A stretch of 64,000 nucleotides of DNA from Bacillus sp. FJAT-27264 (lineage in GTDB: Bacteria; Bacillota; Bacilli; Paenibacillales; Paenibacillaceae). The notes under the pieces are model-generated. The model did not search any database, was not told the origin of the DNA, and saw only the letters and a list, made by a program, of their open reading frames with translations. The position numbers were made by a program, and so were the translations under genes. Shown in pieces: positions 27,744 to 39,200 of this stretch. The stretch covers positions 104,342 to 168,341 of the forward strand of contig NZ_MAQW01000034.1 of the NCBI RefSeq assembly GCF_001682855.1, written 5' to 3'. Each line of letters starts with the position of its first letter. Positions within the stretch are counted from its first letter, which is position 1.

Positions 27744-27930
27744 AACAAATAAGCGGAAAGGAACGAAGGGGAAAGTTTGGAGCTGTAGGAGCGCAGCGCT
27801 CGCCTTTGCCGCCAGATTTCAACCGCTAGAAGCGGTTTTCAAATGAGAAATCTGGCGGCAACAGCGACCGGAAGTCCAAACATTCCACCGCAGTGACGAC
27901 CGAGCCTTATGTTCGGATATTAAGATCGTC
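27744..27930 (+). repeat. Structured dispersed repeat, copy 2
   Basis: Second copy of the element at 21031-21217, 187 bases long and ending 33 bases before the acetyltransferase start. The same hairpin can form. In the inner stem the variable bases differ on both arms: TGCCGCCAGATTT pairs with AAATCTGGCGGCA here, against TGTATCCAGATTT and AAATCTGGGTACA in copy 1. The outer arms AGTTTGGA and TCCAAAC and the apical AACCGCT/AGCGGTT are kept. Confidence 0.85.
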
Positions 27931-27962
27931 TCACACAGAAAAACATTGAAAAGGGTGACGGA

Positions 27963-28541
27963 ATGAACCTTGAGGCGTTTTTTGGGCAGTTTCCCGTGCT
28001 TAGGTCCGATGAATTGATATTAAAAAAGATAGAAGATGTCCACGTGGACGATGTTTTTGGAATTTACAGCAATGATAAGGTGTTTGAATACTGCGGCATC
28101 CTCCCCAAGCATAATAAAAACACGGTGAGCAACATGATCGGGCATTTTGCCAGAGATTTTCACAAGCGATCAAAGATCAAGTGGGGGATCTTCGCTAATG
28201 CGGAGCCTGAGCGCTTGCTGGGAATTATTGAAGCCTTCGATTTTAATCAGAAGGTGAATATGGTGACGATTGGTTACTTTTTGGATGAGGCCCATTGGGG
28301 CAAGGGTATTGCCAGTGCTGCTGTGAAAATATTGCTTCATTTCCTGTTTGTCGATGTCAAAGTTAACAGAATTCAGGCAGAAGTGATGCCCCGGAATGAT
28401 TCATCCAAGAAGGTCTTGGTGAAGAATGGCTTCTTGAAAGAGGGTACGCTTAGACAGGCGAGTCTTTGGACGGGGAAAGGGATTGTGGATTTGGAGATCT
28501 ATAGTATTTTAAAAGAAGATTATTTTACAACGACAATCTAA
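27963..28541 (+). CDS. GNAT acetyltransferase, RimJ/RimL type
   Basis: A 192-residue GNAT protein: LRSDELILKKIEDVHVDDVF near the N-terminus, a beta-4 strand MVTIGYFLDEAHWGKGIASAAVKIL with the Q/R-x-x-G-x-G/A acetyl-CoA loop, and NRIQAEVMPRNDSSKKVLVKNGF typical of the RimJ/L branch. These enzymes acetylate N-termini or small amines. AAGGGTGAC lies just upstream of the ATG. The kinase gene follows 13 bases later and is probably co-transcribed. Confidence 0.85.
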   Translation: MNLEAFFGQFPVLRSDELILKKIEDVHVDDVFGIYSNDKVFEYCGILPKHNKNTVSNMIGHFARDFHKRSKIKWGIFANAEPERLLGIIEAFDFNQKVNMVTIGYFLDEAHWGKGIASAAVKILLHFLFVDVKVNRIQAEVMPRNDSSKKVLVKNGFLKEGTLRQASLWTGKGIVDLEIYSILKEDYFTTTI

Positions 28542-28554
28542 GGAGATAGATCCT

Positions 28555-29043
28555 ATGAAAAAGGTTCTTATCATTGGAATTGTAGCTAGTGGTAAAACAA
28601 CATTAGCCAAGCGATTATCTGAAGAAATAAATATTCCTTGGTATGAACTGGATTCAATTGTACATCATCAAACAGCGGTGGAACGAATTAAGCGTACAGC
28701 AGATCAGCAGCTTGAAGTAATTATGGATATTGATAAGGATGGACATTGGATATTCGAAGGAACGGATCGCGAATCCTATCAATGTCTGTATGAGATGGCA
28801 GATACCATTATATTTTTGGATACTCCTTTATGGAAACGCAAAGTCAGGATATTCATCCGCTTCCTTAAGCAAAATCTCGGCATAGAAAAGTGCCATTATA
28901 AACCGGATCTTACAATGTTAAAAATGATGTACAAATGGACGAGGGATTTTGAGCGTAATAGAGATAGCTTTGAAGCCAAGCTACATTTGTTTCAAAATAA
29001 AGTTATCAGAATATATGACAATAAAAACTTGAACTTTAGATGA
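28555..29043 (+). CDS. P-loop kinase (adenylate/shikimate-kinase-like, 'topology modulation' type)
   Basis: A 162-residue protein with Walker A IGIVASGKTTLAKRLS at residues 5-20, the DSIVHH motif after strand 2 and a strand 'DTIIFLDTPLWKRKVRI' typical of FlaR/topology-modulation-like small kinases. The substrate is unknown. AAGGAGAT precedes the ATG. Length is close to the family norm of about 165-180. Confidence 0.7.
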   Translation: MKKVLIIGIVASGKTTLAKRLSEEINIPWYELDSIVHHQTAVERIKRTADQQLEVIMDIDKDGHWIFEGTDRESYQCLYEMADTIIFLDTPLWKRKVRIFIRFLKQNLGIEKCHYKPDLTMLKMMYKWTRDFERNRDSFEAKLHLFQNKVIRIYDNKNLNFR

Positions 29044-29071
29044 AGGCAACCCAGACAAAGGAGGATATCTT

Positions 29072-29185
29072 ATGCTCACGCCGATAGGTGGGGGTTATTT
29101 GATCCTCATCAAGAAGATAACCAGTGAGCAGGAACGTTTAAGTAATGAGGTAAACGGGTCTCTTGATTTCCTTTTGCCGAGTTAA
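29072..29185 (+). CDS. Small ORF of 37 codons with strong ribosome site
   Basis: ATG 29072 follows AAAGGAGG at seven bases. It encodes a hydrophobic start (M-L-T-P-I-G-G-G-Y-L-I-L-I-K-K) and a polar tail, and runs 77 bases into the 3' end of the convergent pentapeptide-repeat gene. I do not recognise it. It may be the surviving 5' end of a gene whose remainder has been lost, or a real small protein. Confidence 0.4.
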   Translation: MLTPIGGGYLILIKKITSEQERLSNEVNGSLDFLLPS

Positions 29186-29918
29186 CCTGCGCTTGTGTCA
29201 GAAAAATACTTCCCGTAAGATTAGCGCCAGATAATTCAGCATCTCTTAAGTCTGCACCGATAAAGTCTACCTTCCGCAGGTCAGCGTCCCGCAAATTAGC
29301 TGCGATTAGCAATGCCCCTCTAAAATTCGACCCTCGCAGGTTAGCCCCTCTTAAATTAGCCCCTAAAAAATCCCTGCGCAGCTTGTTTTTCTTATGATTT
29401 TGAATGTAATCTTTTCGAACGAATTCACTGGTGGCAAGTAATAACTGATTTACAGTTACTCGATGAGCAGGTATGTCTAATTTGAGAATATCTTCGGGAT
29501 CAAGATTGGATAGAGACTCAATTGTATTGAACGTGTTCTGCAGTTCATTGCGGATCGAGATCGTTTCTTCTAATTCTAGCGCTTGATTTAGGTAGAAAAG
29601 CATCTCATGCAATTGTTGGACGATTGGAAATACTGCAAACATGGTCTTTGAGGATGCTGGGTTCTCTCTCCAATTCGTTCCTTTAAAGATTTCTTGAGAG
29701 ACCTGTTGTCCTGCGCCAAAGCATTCATATGCAACACACCCATTAAAACCTCTGTCTCTCAGGTGTTCATGAATGCTGCAACGATGATCTGAAGACATAT
29801 TGCGACAAGGCACTCCGCTATCTTTATCAAAAGCAAAATCTGCTGATTTGGCATACGGCAAAGCGACACAACATAACCCAAAACAATGTTCACAGTCAGA
29901 CTGTAGTCTACTATTCAT
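29109..29918 (-). CDS. Cysteine-rich, pentapeptide-repeat protein
   Basis: A 269-residue protein with two parts. Residues about 1-75 hold a Cys cluster (CEHCFGLCC, CRNM, RCSIH, GCVAYEC) that may bind metal. Residues about 190-250 contain some ten pentapeptide repeats of the A(D/N)LR type (LGANLRGANLRGSNFRGA, ANLRDADLR, ADLRDAEL, ANLTG), which form a right-handed quadrilateral beta helix. Pentapeptide proteins of the Qnr group mimic DNA and protect gyrase, but this protein has too few repeats to argue for that. AGGAAG lies seven bases before the ATG. Confidence 0.85.
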   Translation of the reverse strand: MNSRLQSDCEHCFGLCCVALPYAKSADFAFDKDSGVPCRNMSSDHRCSIHEHLRDRGFNGCVAYECFGAGQQVSQEIFKGTNWRENPASSKTMFAVFPIVQQLHEMLFYLNQALELEETISIRNELQNTFNTIESLSNLDPEDILKLDIPAHRVTVNQLLLATSEFVRKDYIQNHKKNKLRRDFLGANLRGANLRGSNFRGALLIAANLRDADLRKVDFIGADLRDAELSGANLTGSIFLTQAQVNSAKGNQETRLPHYLNVPAHWLSS

Positions 29919-30052
29919 ACAACACTTCCTAAATTAAATTGGAATATTATACGGACAATAATATAGATCCATATTTTGTGATTAATAATAACCTAAGAAG
30001 GATCTTTTTAAAAGTTAGATTTCAAGCATTCTGCAAAATAATTATCCCATTC

Positions 30053-30100
30053 GACAAAAACCGTGAAAGCTTGATGCTACGCGGTTTTTGTCTCTTTTTT
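30053..30100 (+). terminator. Orphan intrinsic terminator
   Basis: GACAAAAACCG (30053-30063) pairs with CGGTTTTTGTC (30081-30091), followed by TCTTTTTT. No plus-strand gene ends within 860 bases upstream, so it may end a small RNA or read-through antisense to the pentapeptide gene, or be left from a lost gene. Confidence 0.65.
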
Positions 30101-30223
30101 ATCTAAATTTTTCATTATTCTTTTATTCGCTCTCTATAGACTTATATAAGGAAGCTATGAATTCCGTCTATGAACAAAAAAACCGGGCAAGCCCAATACA
30201 TGCAGTAGGGCAAGGAGCGTTTT

Positions 30224-33200
30224 ATGAAGGGGGAAATCATTTTGGGACAGCATTTTGCGAGAAAATGGAAGATCATTGTGTTCAATTGGCTTTTGATTGT
30301 GAGTATGCTCGCGGGGATGCTGGAGCCTGTCATTGGCCTCGGCAACAAAGCTGAGGCAGCGGGAACCGTGGCTTCAATCTCGGCGGATATCGCTGGCCAT
30401 TGGGCGCAGCAGCCGCTCAGTGAATGGGTGAATAAAGGGCTCATTAAAGGCTTTGAGGATGGCACCTTTCGTCCGAATGGAATCATCACGCGTGTAGAAT
30501 TCGTTACGCTGGTGAATCGGTTGTTCGCTTATAAAGGGACAAGCGATGTGGCCTTCAAGGATGTGCCGGCCGATGCCTGGTTTGCATCCCAGGTCAGCGC
30601 AGCTGTCCAGGCTGGCTATTTGAAAGGGTACCCTGACGGGAACTTTCAGCCGGATAAATCACTGTCCCGCGTGGAAGCGGCGGTGATGGTCGCGAAGCTT
30701 GTTCCTCTCCTCCTCAAAGAGGGAGAGAACCCACTTGAGGCGTTCAAGGACAAAGGCAGTGTGCCTGCCTATGGCCGCGATCCGCTAGCCGCCCTGCTGG
30801 CGGCGGGCTACATCAAGGGCTTCCCGGACCAAACCGTAGGTCCGGGCAAGCCGCTTACGCGGGCCGAAGCAGTAGTACTGCTGGACCGCGTGATGAAACC
30901 ATCGGCGACCAGTGCCGATGGGGGTGTCGTTCCAGCTCCCAAGACGCTGGAATCAGGAGGCACTTATGGGCCGGCGACAGGTTCGTTCATAGTCGCCGGG
31001 GACCTTACCATTAACGCGCCGGGCACCACACTGCGTAATTTGGTGGTCCAAGGAAACCTGGTAATCGGCCAAAAAGTCGGGGAAGGCGATGTCTACCTTG
31101 ATCATGTGACTGTGCTGGGGAAGACCTCAATCAATGGCGGCGGGGAACATAGTGTACATATTGATGATTCTCAGCTCCAGACCGTTGTGGTTAACAGGGT
31201 GGATGGCCGGATTCGGGTGGTCGTCGGAGGAACGACAGTCATCTCACAGATGGATGTTCAGTCGGATGCTAATGTCGAGTCTAACGTGGTATCATCCGGC
31301 GGTGGTATAGAGGGTATTATGATTTCTGCCACCGGAGAAGTTACGCTATCCGGGAATTTCACTTTGGTTGAGGTCAAGAGCAATGTGAAGCTGAACATTA
31401 ACTCAGGTACGACTAGTCGCATAATCGTCAACGAAGGTGTTCAATCCTCAACGATTATGTTGAACAAAGGCGTAAAGGTAGACAGTATCGAATTCCATGG
31501 CACAGCCAGCGTCAAGGGTGAGGGCGAGATTGTCAAAGCGCTCGTAGATGCGCCGAATGTTGTCTTCGAGACCAAGCCGGGCAGCGTGGAAACAACGGAG
31601 CGCGGAAAATCCTCCCCTACACCTTTGCCGAGTGCTGCTGGTAGTAACGGAGCTGGAAGTGGTGGCGGCGGTGGTGGAGGCGGAGGAACAACTCCGCCGA
31701 CCCCGAGTCCGCCATCCAATACAATGGTGGAAGTAACGGTGACTGTTCCGGCCACAACAGGCTTCCGGCTTAATTTTAGCTCTCCCATTACGAACCTTAC
31801 GGCTGCAGACTTCTCCCTTAAAGATTCGAAGGGCCGTGCCTTGGAAGTCGGGTTCGTAGGTTCGTTAACGGGAGGAAGCTCCTATCGGGTGACCGCTAAC
31901 TTAAACGAAGGTGAGATTTATTCAGTCGTACTGGCTAAGCCAGGTTACTCATTCGGCACTCCGGTAACCTTCAGCGTGCCGGTCACACCGCCTGAAGATA
32001 TTGCTGTCACGAAGACGGTACAGAATATTAGTACTACAGGTTTTAGGGTATCATTCGACAAGCCGGTGACCGGCCTGCAGACCCCGAATTTCTCACTCAT
32101 ACGTACTGGCAACGGCGAGAGAATCACGATTGGGGAAGTCACATCGAATAGCGAAGGTACCTCTTATGACGTCACTGCCTCCTTGGAAGCGGGCGTCACG
32201 TATTCATTAATGGTTACGAAGCCAGGTTATGGCTTTGGCCCTGCGGCAACGATTTTTGTTCCCGTCATAGATCCTGGTACGATTTCTGTAACGGCTGAGG
32301 TATACGGAATCGGTGAAGAGGGCTTTAAAGTATCGTTCAGCCCAGCGGTGGCTGGAGTGGACGCTTCGAACTTGATTCTTTTAAATAAGGCCAATCAACC
32401 CGTTGCAATCGGCGGAGCGGCAAGTGCTGACGACGGCAATTCCTATACGGTGTCTGCGGCGTTGACGAAGGGAGAAACCTACGGACTTCTCATCGAGAAG
32501 AGCGGGTACAGCTTCGGAGCGGCGTTGGCGTTTGCCGTGCCTGGCGAGGAGACGACGACGGTAACGCCTTTGGCAAGGAACGTCAGACCCTATGGTTTTC
32601 TCCTGACGATGGACAAGAAGCTGCCGGAACTCGATGCATTGAACTTCGTTCTGAAGAATGGGCGACAAGAGAACGTAAGCATAGATATGCTCAGTGCGGT
32701 GGTCGTCGGTAAGGAATACGAGGTGTGGTCCACATTGGATAAGGCCGACACGTATACCCTCTCACTGGACAAGGAAGGATACGCTTTTACAGAGCCCGTT
32801 GTCCTGAAAGTAGAAGCAGAGAAATTGCTTTCTTCCGTCGGCTGGGTCACGCATAGCGGCTTTGAGATTGTGTTTCAAAACCCTATTTCCGGTCTTACTG
32901 CCGGTGACCTTAAGCTGGAGGACACCAATGGTCAGTCTGTCCAGGTTGACGGTATTCAGTTCAGTGCTGATGGCAAGTCGGCGGTCGTATCGGGAGATCT
33001 GTCTGCAGAAGGGATTTATCGCTACCGCCTGGATACAGAAGATGCGCGGTACTTCGAAGGAACGGTCAGTGTGCCTGCAATAGTGGAGATCAATAAGCAT
33101 ACGACCTATGAGGGTTTTCCCGGCAGCTATACCGGACTTAAGGTTCATTTTGCCTTGCCGGTGCCGGGCTTAACCGTAGCTGCGTTTAAACTGAAGGATG

Positions 33201-36200
33201 GAAGCGGCAATCCCATTGTCCTGGATTCCGTTACGAGCGACGATCATGGCAAAAGTTATTTGCTGCAAACGTCACGGCTCAACTCGGGTGGCCCTTTTGT
33301 ACTTGCAGTTACAGCTGCCGGGTATAGTTTCGGTGATCCGGCGACACTAGGCAATGCTACCCTGAATGTCTGGAACGCCGGACGGCAGCCGACACAGTTC
33401 ATGGCGGGTCTTAACCCGGCTGTGCCAGGCCTGACTAAGGACAATTTCTCTGCGAAGGATGCCGCAGGCAAAGAGGTGGCCATTACCAATGTGGCTTGGG
33501 ACAGCGGTCAGCGGATGTACATTGTTACTTTTGCCGGATCAGGGGGGCAGAGCTATACTGTCTCGGTAAAAGTAAACGGATATGACTTTGGAGCTCCGAA
33601 AACGATCTGGGTATATGCCCAGAATAAGATTATTGAGCCTTCTTATACAGGGTTTAGATTAGTATTGGTTCCTCCGGTTGTGATTAATAAGGAGTTTGGA
33701 TTCAAGCTGACGAAGCCGGATGGCACTCCGGTGGCTATTCAATCGGTCGTAACAGAAGATGAAGGCTCCAGCTACCGGATTTCAGCTAATTTACAGCCGG
33801 AAACCTATCAATTGACAGTGGATGCAGATATGGATAGTAATATTTTCACAGTCAAGGTTCCCGTACTTGCGACAGTTTCGGTGAACCAGATTGCTAATAG
33901 CGGAGTTAACGTGAAGCTGAATTATGCTCTGGATGGTCTGAGCGCGAGCAACTTTGTGCTTGTCAATGCGGTTACGGGTGACCCTGTAGCCATCCAGTCT
34001 GCATTGACAGAGGACCAAGGCAGCAATTATCAGTTGGCGGCCAGTTTGCCGGGTGGAAAATATAATCTGAAGCTGACCGGTCATTTACCGGCTGCCGGGG
34101 TTGATTTTCAGGTGGCGGATACGATTCACGCGGGGGCAACGAAGGTATCCAATATCACGAATGCGGGCTTTGATCTCTCATTTGAGAACCCCGTGCCCGG
34201 CCTCCTCCCGTCCCATATCAGCATCAAGGATGCGCAGAATAACAAGGTGAGCGGACTGACGCTATCGACAGTTGATAACGGCGCAACCTATCATGTGCGT
34301 GTAGCTCTCTTTAACAACGCGGACTATACGATGACGCTGCAAAAGGATTTTATCATCTTTGATTCACCGACCACGTTCCACGTCAACCGATTTATCTCGG
34401 CCAGTGTGGCAGACGTAACTAGTGACGGACATCTGACCTTGAAGTTCACGCCTGCTTTCCCGGAGATCGAGAACTACTTGGGCTTGTCGATCACGGATGA
34501 AGCCGGCACTGTATATTATCCTAACCTGTTCGAATCGGCTGACGGCGGCGCGACCTATCAGCTCTATGTGCCGAGCCGGATTCAACCGGGTACAGCCTAT
34601 CAGATCAAGCTGAACAAGGATGAATTCTCGATGAACCCGGTGACGTTTATCACTCCGCCGGTACTTACCGTTAGCGAGGCGAATGTTTCGGGATTGAAGC
34701 TTAGGCTGGATACACCTATTCCTGGGCTGGACAAGAAACATTTTATCGTGAAAAACGATGCTGGTGAGACTCTAACACTGACTTCGGCAGCTACAGACGA
34801 CGCAGGAGCTACTTACCTGCTCTTGGGGACGCTGGAGAGCGGCAGGCATTATACCGTTCAGTACAAGTCGGATCTTGTGTACCAGACTAATGTCCCTGTA
34901 CCGTTTACGATTATCAAAACGGTCAAGGCAACCATTAGCAGCGTGACAGCCTCCGGCTTCAAGCTTCAGTTCAGCTCCAGCGTACCTGGCTTGACGCCGC
35001 AGCAGGTCATTTTGCGTGATCCGCAAGGGAATGTGATCCAGGTATTGTCTTCTTTGAAGACCACCGATCAAGGCTTAAGCTATCTGGCTACGCTGGATAC
35101 TGTCTTGCCGGGCAAAGGCTACACCCTCGATTTGGCAAGAGACGAATTCAAACTGGATGCTCCTGTAGCCTTCGATATACCGGTCTCTGCCAAGGTCAGT
35201 CTTGTGAGCACAACAGTGAATAAAATCATTGTGTCTGTCACTCCAAGCCTGCCGGGTCTGACCACAGATCATTTCTCGCTGTTTGACAGCAAAGGGAAAA
35301 AGGTTGCCATCAGAGTAAGCAATCCCGGCAGCGGATTCTACAGCCTCGAAGGCGAATTTAATCCGGCGGAACTGTATACGCTCCAGACGGTCTATCCCGG
35401 CTATCTGTTCGGAGCACCGTTGTCTATAGGGTTCAAGCTGTGGGTGGATGGCATCATCCATGCTGCTTCCACGAAGGGCTTCAGACTGGCATTGGTCCCG
35501 TTCGTGCCGAATCTCAGTGCGACTGACATTACAGTCACCGACGAGGCGGGAAATACGGTAGCAGTTCAATCCCTCCAGCCTGTGAGTGTGGCTGTGGACT
35601 ATTACAATGTCAGTGTACCGCTTGCAGGCGGCAAGACATATCAAGTGACTATTGCCGACAAAGCTCCGTATGCTTTTGGCAAGCTAGACAAGATTAAATT
35701 GAACTCCCGCACGGCCACCGTTGATGGACTGTCCTTGAAGGGGTTCAAGCTGCACATGTCATCAGCACTCAATCTGGGAGGCTCCGAAGTTGTTCTGGTT
35801 GACGATCAGGGCGGGGAAGTCACTATAGATTCTATCGTCAGCCGCAATGCCGGACTGACTTATGAGATTGAGGCGACTCTCAAAGCAGGCGTGCACTATT
35901 CACTGGGGCTGAACAAGCCGGAATATGATTTCGGAGCCAGCATTCCATTACTGGTGCAGCCAGTCGCGGCCACGTTTGAGGGAATGGAGAGAGGCAACAA
36001 CCATGCCTTTATGCTCCGGTTCGATCATGCGGTGCCGGATATGCTGCCCAGCGAATTCAAGCTGCAGCGGGATGGTATTCAAGTTGCCACTGCTTCGAAG
36101 GTATCCACAGAGGACGGGGGCAACACGTATAAAGTGGAGTATGACTTCCGCGGCGCGGCGCAATATACGGTTCTTCCGGTCAAGGACGGTTACGACTTCG

Positions 36201-39200
36201 ACAAGCCGGTCGTCGTTGAGGTGCCGGTGATCATAAGCTCCACCGTGCTGAACACGGGAGCCTCGTATATCGACATCGGTCTGAATCCGGTAGTACCGGG
36301 CTTGACCGCAAGCGACTTCACGCTGAAGGACAGCACCGGGCAAGCCTTGGCTGCCACGTCCGTAGTAACGGAGGATGGCGGTGCAACTTACCGGATCAAG
36401 TCCTCCTTCATCGGGGGCAAGACGTATACGATTGCGCTTGCCAAGAATGGTTATGATTTTGGTGACGCGGTTTCTGCTGTGCTTCCGAGCGTCATCAAGG
36501 GCGAGATTGGAGACATCGGGGACAAAGAATTTACGATTCTGCTCACCCCTGCTGTCGGAGGCCTACAGGCCAGCAGCTTCATCCTTCAGAATGCCAGTGG
36601 TCAGACCGTGCCGCTTACGTCCGTCAAAGCGTTGAACGGTGGATCGGGTTATACCTTGTCTGCGGCGCTGACGGCAGGAGACACCTATTCGGTGAAGCTG
36701 GCTGCAGGCGGTTATGCACTAGACGCTCCGCTTGTCGTGACGATGCCGGTACCGGTCGGACTGACGACCGAGAATATCCATAGTGAGGGACTGACGGTCA
36801 AGCTGAACCGGGCAGTTCCCGGCCTCAGCGGCGGGAATTTCCGGTTGGCAGATGCAGAGGGGCAGGCCGTCCCTGTCACTACTGCGACAACGATGGATGG
36901 CGGCCTGACCTACACCGTTCGTGCGGCCTTGCAATATGGAGGTACGTACAGTGTGAAGATGACGAAGAACGGCTATGATTTCGGAATAGGATTGCCGTTC
37001 ACCGTGCTGAAACGTGTTACGACATCGGTGACGGCGCTGTCCGGGAACGGATTCGTATTAAGTCTGCAGACGGCCGTTCCTGATCTGAAGACAAGCAATG
37101 TGATGTTGAAGGACAGCACAGGAGAGTCTGTGATCATTGATTCTCTGGTAACCGCGGACCGCGGTTTGACCTATGAGGCAGTAGCCAAGCTGACAGAAGG
37201 AACGGTGTACACGTTGTCCGTTACCGCGCAAGGCTATGATTTTGGCCCTCCGGTTCAACTGGATGTTAGGGAGATGCCGGTTTTATCCGCTTCGGATATT
37301 ACGACCTCGGGATTCAATCTGAATCTTAGCGTGGCGGTTCCAAATCTGAGTTACACGAAGGTGTATTTGACCGGAGCGGATCACCAGCTGATCAAGCTGG
37401 ATAGCAGTAAGTTCTATGATCCCAATCAGAACACCGCCAAGGCAGGCAGGACTTATACCGTACGCGTGCCTCTAGTGGTTGGGCAGACTTACATTCTGTC
37501 CATTAATGATCCAGCGCACCCGACGAAAGGTCCGGTTGAAGTTATTGTACCGGTTGCGGTCAGCGCCAAAGTGACGAAATCGGACGCAAGTGGAATCACG
37601 CTATTGCTTGGTCAGGGAAAACTTGATCTCCAGGCTGCGGATGTTGAAATCCTGTCCGCAGGGGGTGATCCCGTAGCTGTAACAGGTGTCGCTGCTGATG
37701 AAGCGGCGGGAACCTATACCATTCAAGCTGCACTTGCGGAAGGCAACACGTACACCCTGCGCTTGAAGAAACAAGGCTACGACTTCGGGCCAGCGGTCAG
37801 CGTCTATGTTGCCTATCAGGTGACAGCCAAGTTGATTGGTATCAACGAGAATGGTTTTACTCTCAGCTTGAACATTCCGGTACCGGAGCTAGGCCTGAAC
37901 CTACTTGACGCTGGAACCAAGGTTACGATTAGCTCAGCAAGTACGGCCGATTACGGTCAAACGTATCAGGTGAAGGCCAACCTGGCCTACAATAAAGAAT
38001 TCAAGCTCAAGCTTAGCAAAGCCGGGTATGAATTTGAAAATGAGCTGGTGGTAAATAACATCAGCTCACCGCCACAACTGCTCAATGCCGTGTCTAACGA
38101 AAGTGGTACTCAGGTTATCCTTACCTTCGATAAGCTGCTGGAAAGCGTCATTGCCAGTTCGTCCTTCTCAGTGAAGATTGACGGGCAGTGGCAAAGCATG
38201 GTGAATGCTGCGCTTGGGAATGACAAGACGCAGATAATTTTAACCTGGAATGCTTCGGGCCGTGGAATAGGCGCTACTTCAACCGCTTGGGTTGCTTATA
38301 CCGGTGTGAACAGAGTGAGGGCGGTCAATCAGACGTATCTGGCCACTTTTAACGAGATGCCGGTGACGAATGTAGCGACCATTCAAGGGTTGGTTACTAG
38401 CTATGCGTATAAGAATGATGCAGCCTATCCAGCGAGAGTGCTGCATGAGCAATACGGCAAGACCGCTCTGGAGACTGCACAGTTGCTCAGGGACGGAGGC
38501 TTTAAGTCTGCGAATATTTACAAAACGCTGGTTACGGAGTATACGATGAATCGCAGTGATCTTGCTCCAATCCTCTATAAGCTGGATGCCGACGCCATAA
38601 CTATATTTGAAGCCTATGATTCAATAAGAAGATCTAATAGCGCTTTTGGTTCCGAACTCATTGGCGAATTAATCGGAGCGGGCTATACAGCAGATACACT
38701 TGGCCCTGCGCTGCGGAAATTTGGTTATTCAAGCAAGGATCTGACTGGCTACCTGAAGTATTACAAGGTGCCGGCAGCGCAAACCGCAAGCGTTCTTCGG
38801 ACTCATTATAGCGAGACAAGCGGTGGAACTGCTGCATTGCTGCAATTTGCCCGTTATGACAAGAAGGAGATCGCCACTGCCGTTCAAGCAGCCTATGTAT
38901 TAAGCTCATTTGATACGGTGCAGGCCCTTCAAGAAGGTCAGCAAACGGCAAGAGATACGGCTTCTCTTATTAAAGACTTGTATGGTGCGGATGCCATTAC
39001 GGCGGCCACATGGCTGTCCCAAAGCGGATATCCCGATCATGAGGTCGCGGGTGCGATTGCGGAATTCTACAATTTTGCAAGTGCAGAAGAAGCGGTTCAG
39101 GCCTTCCTGGGCGCTGGATTCTCCGTACCCTATCTGTATTCGATGCTTAGAAAAAAATATCCGCAGCCAGAGAGCGCAGTTGCGCTGCTGAATGCGAAGA

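Noticed and set aside
35075-35644. Minus-strand open frame of 189 codons, and other long antisense frames, within the giant gene
   Set aside because: They lack ribosome sites, resemble no protein family, and the plus strand there encodes clear repeated beta domains.
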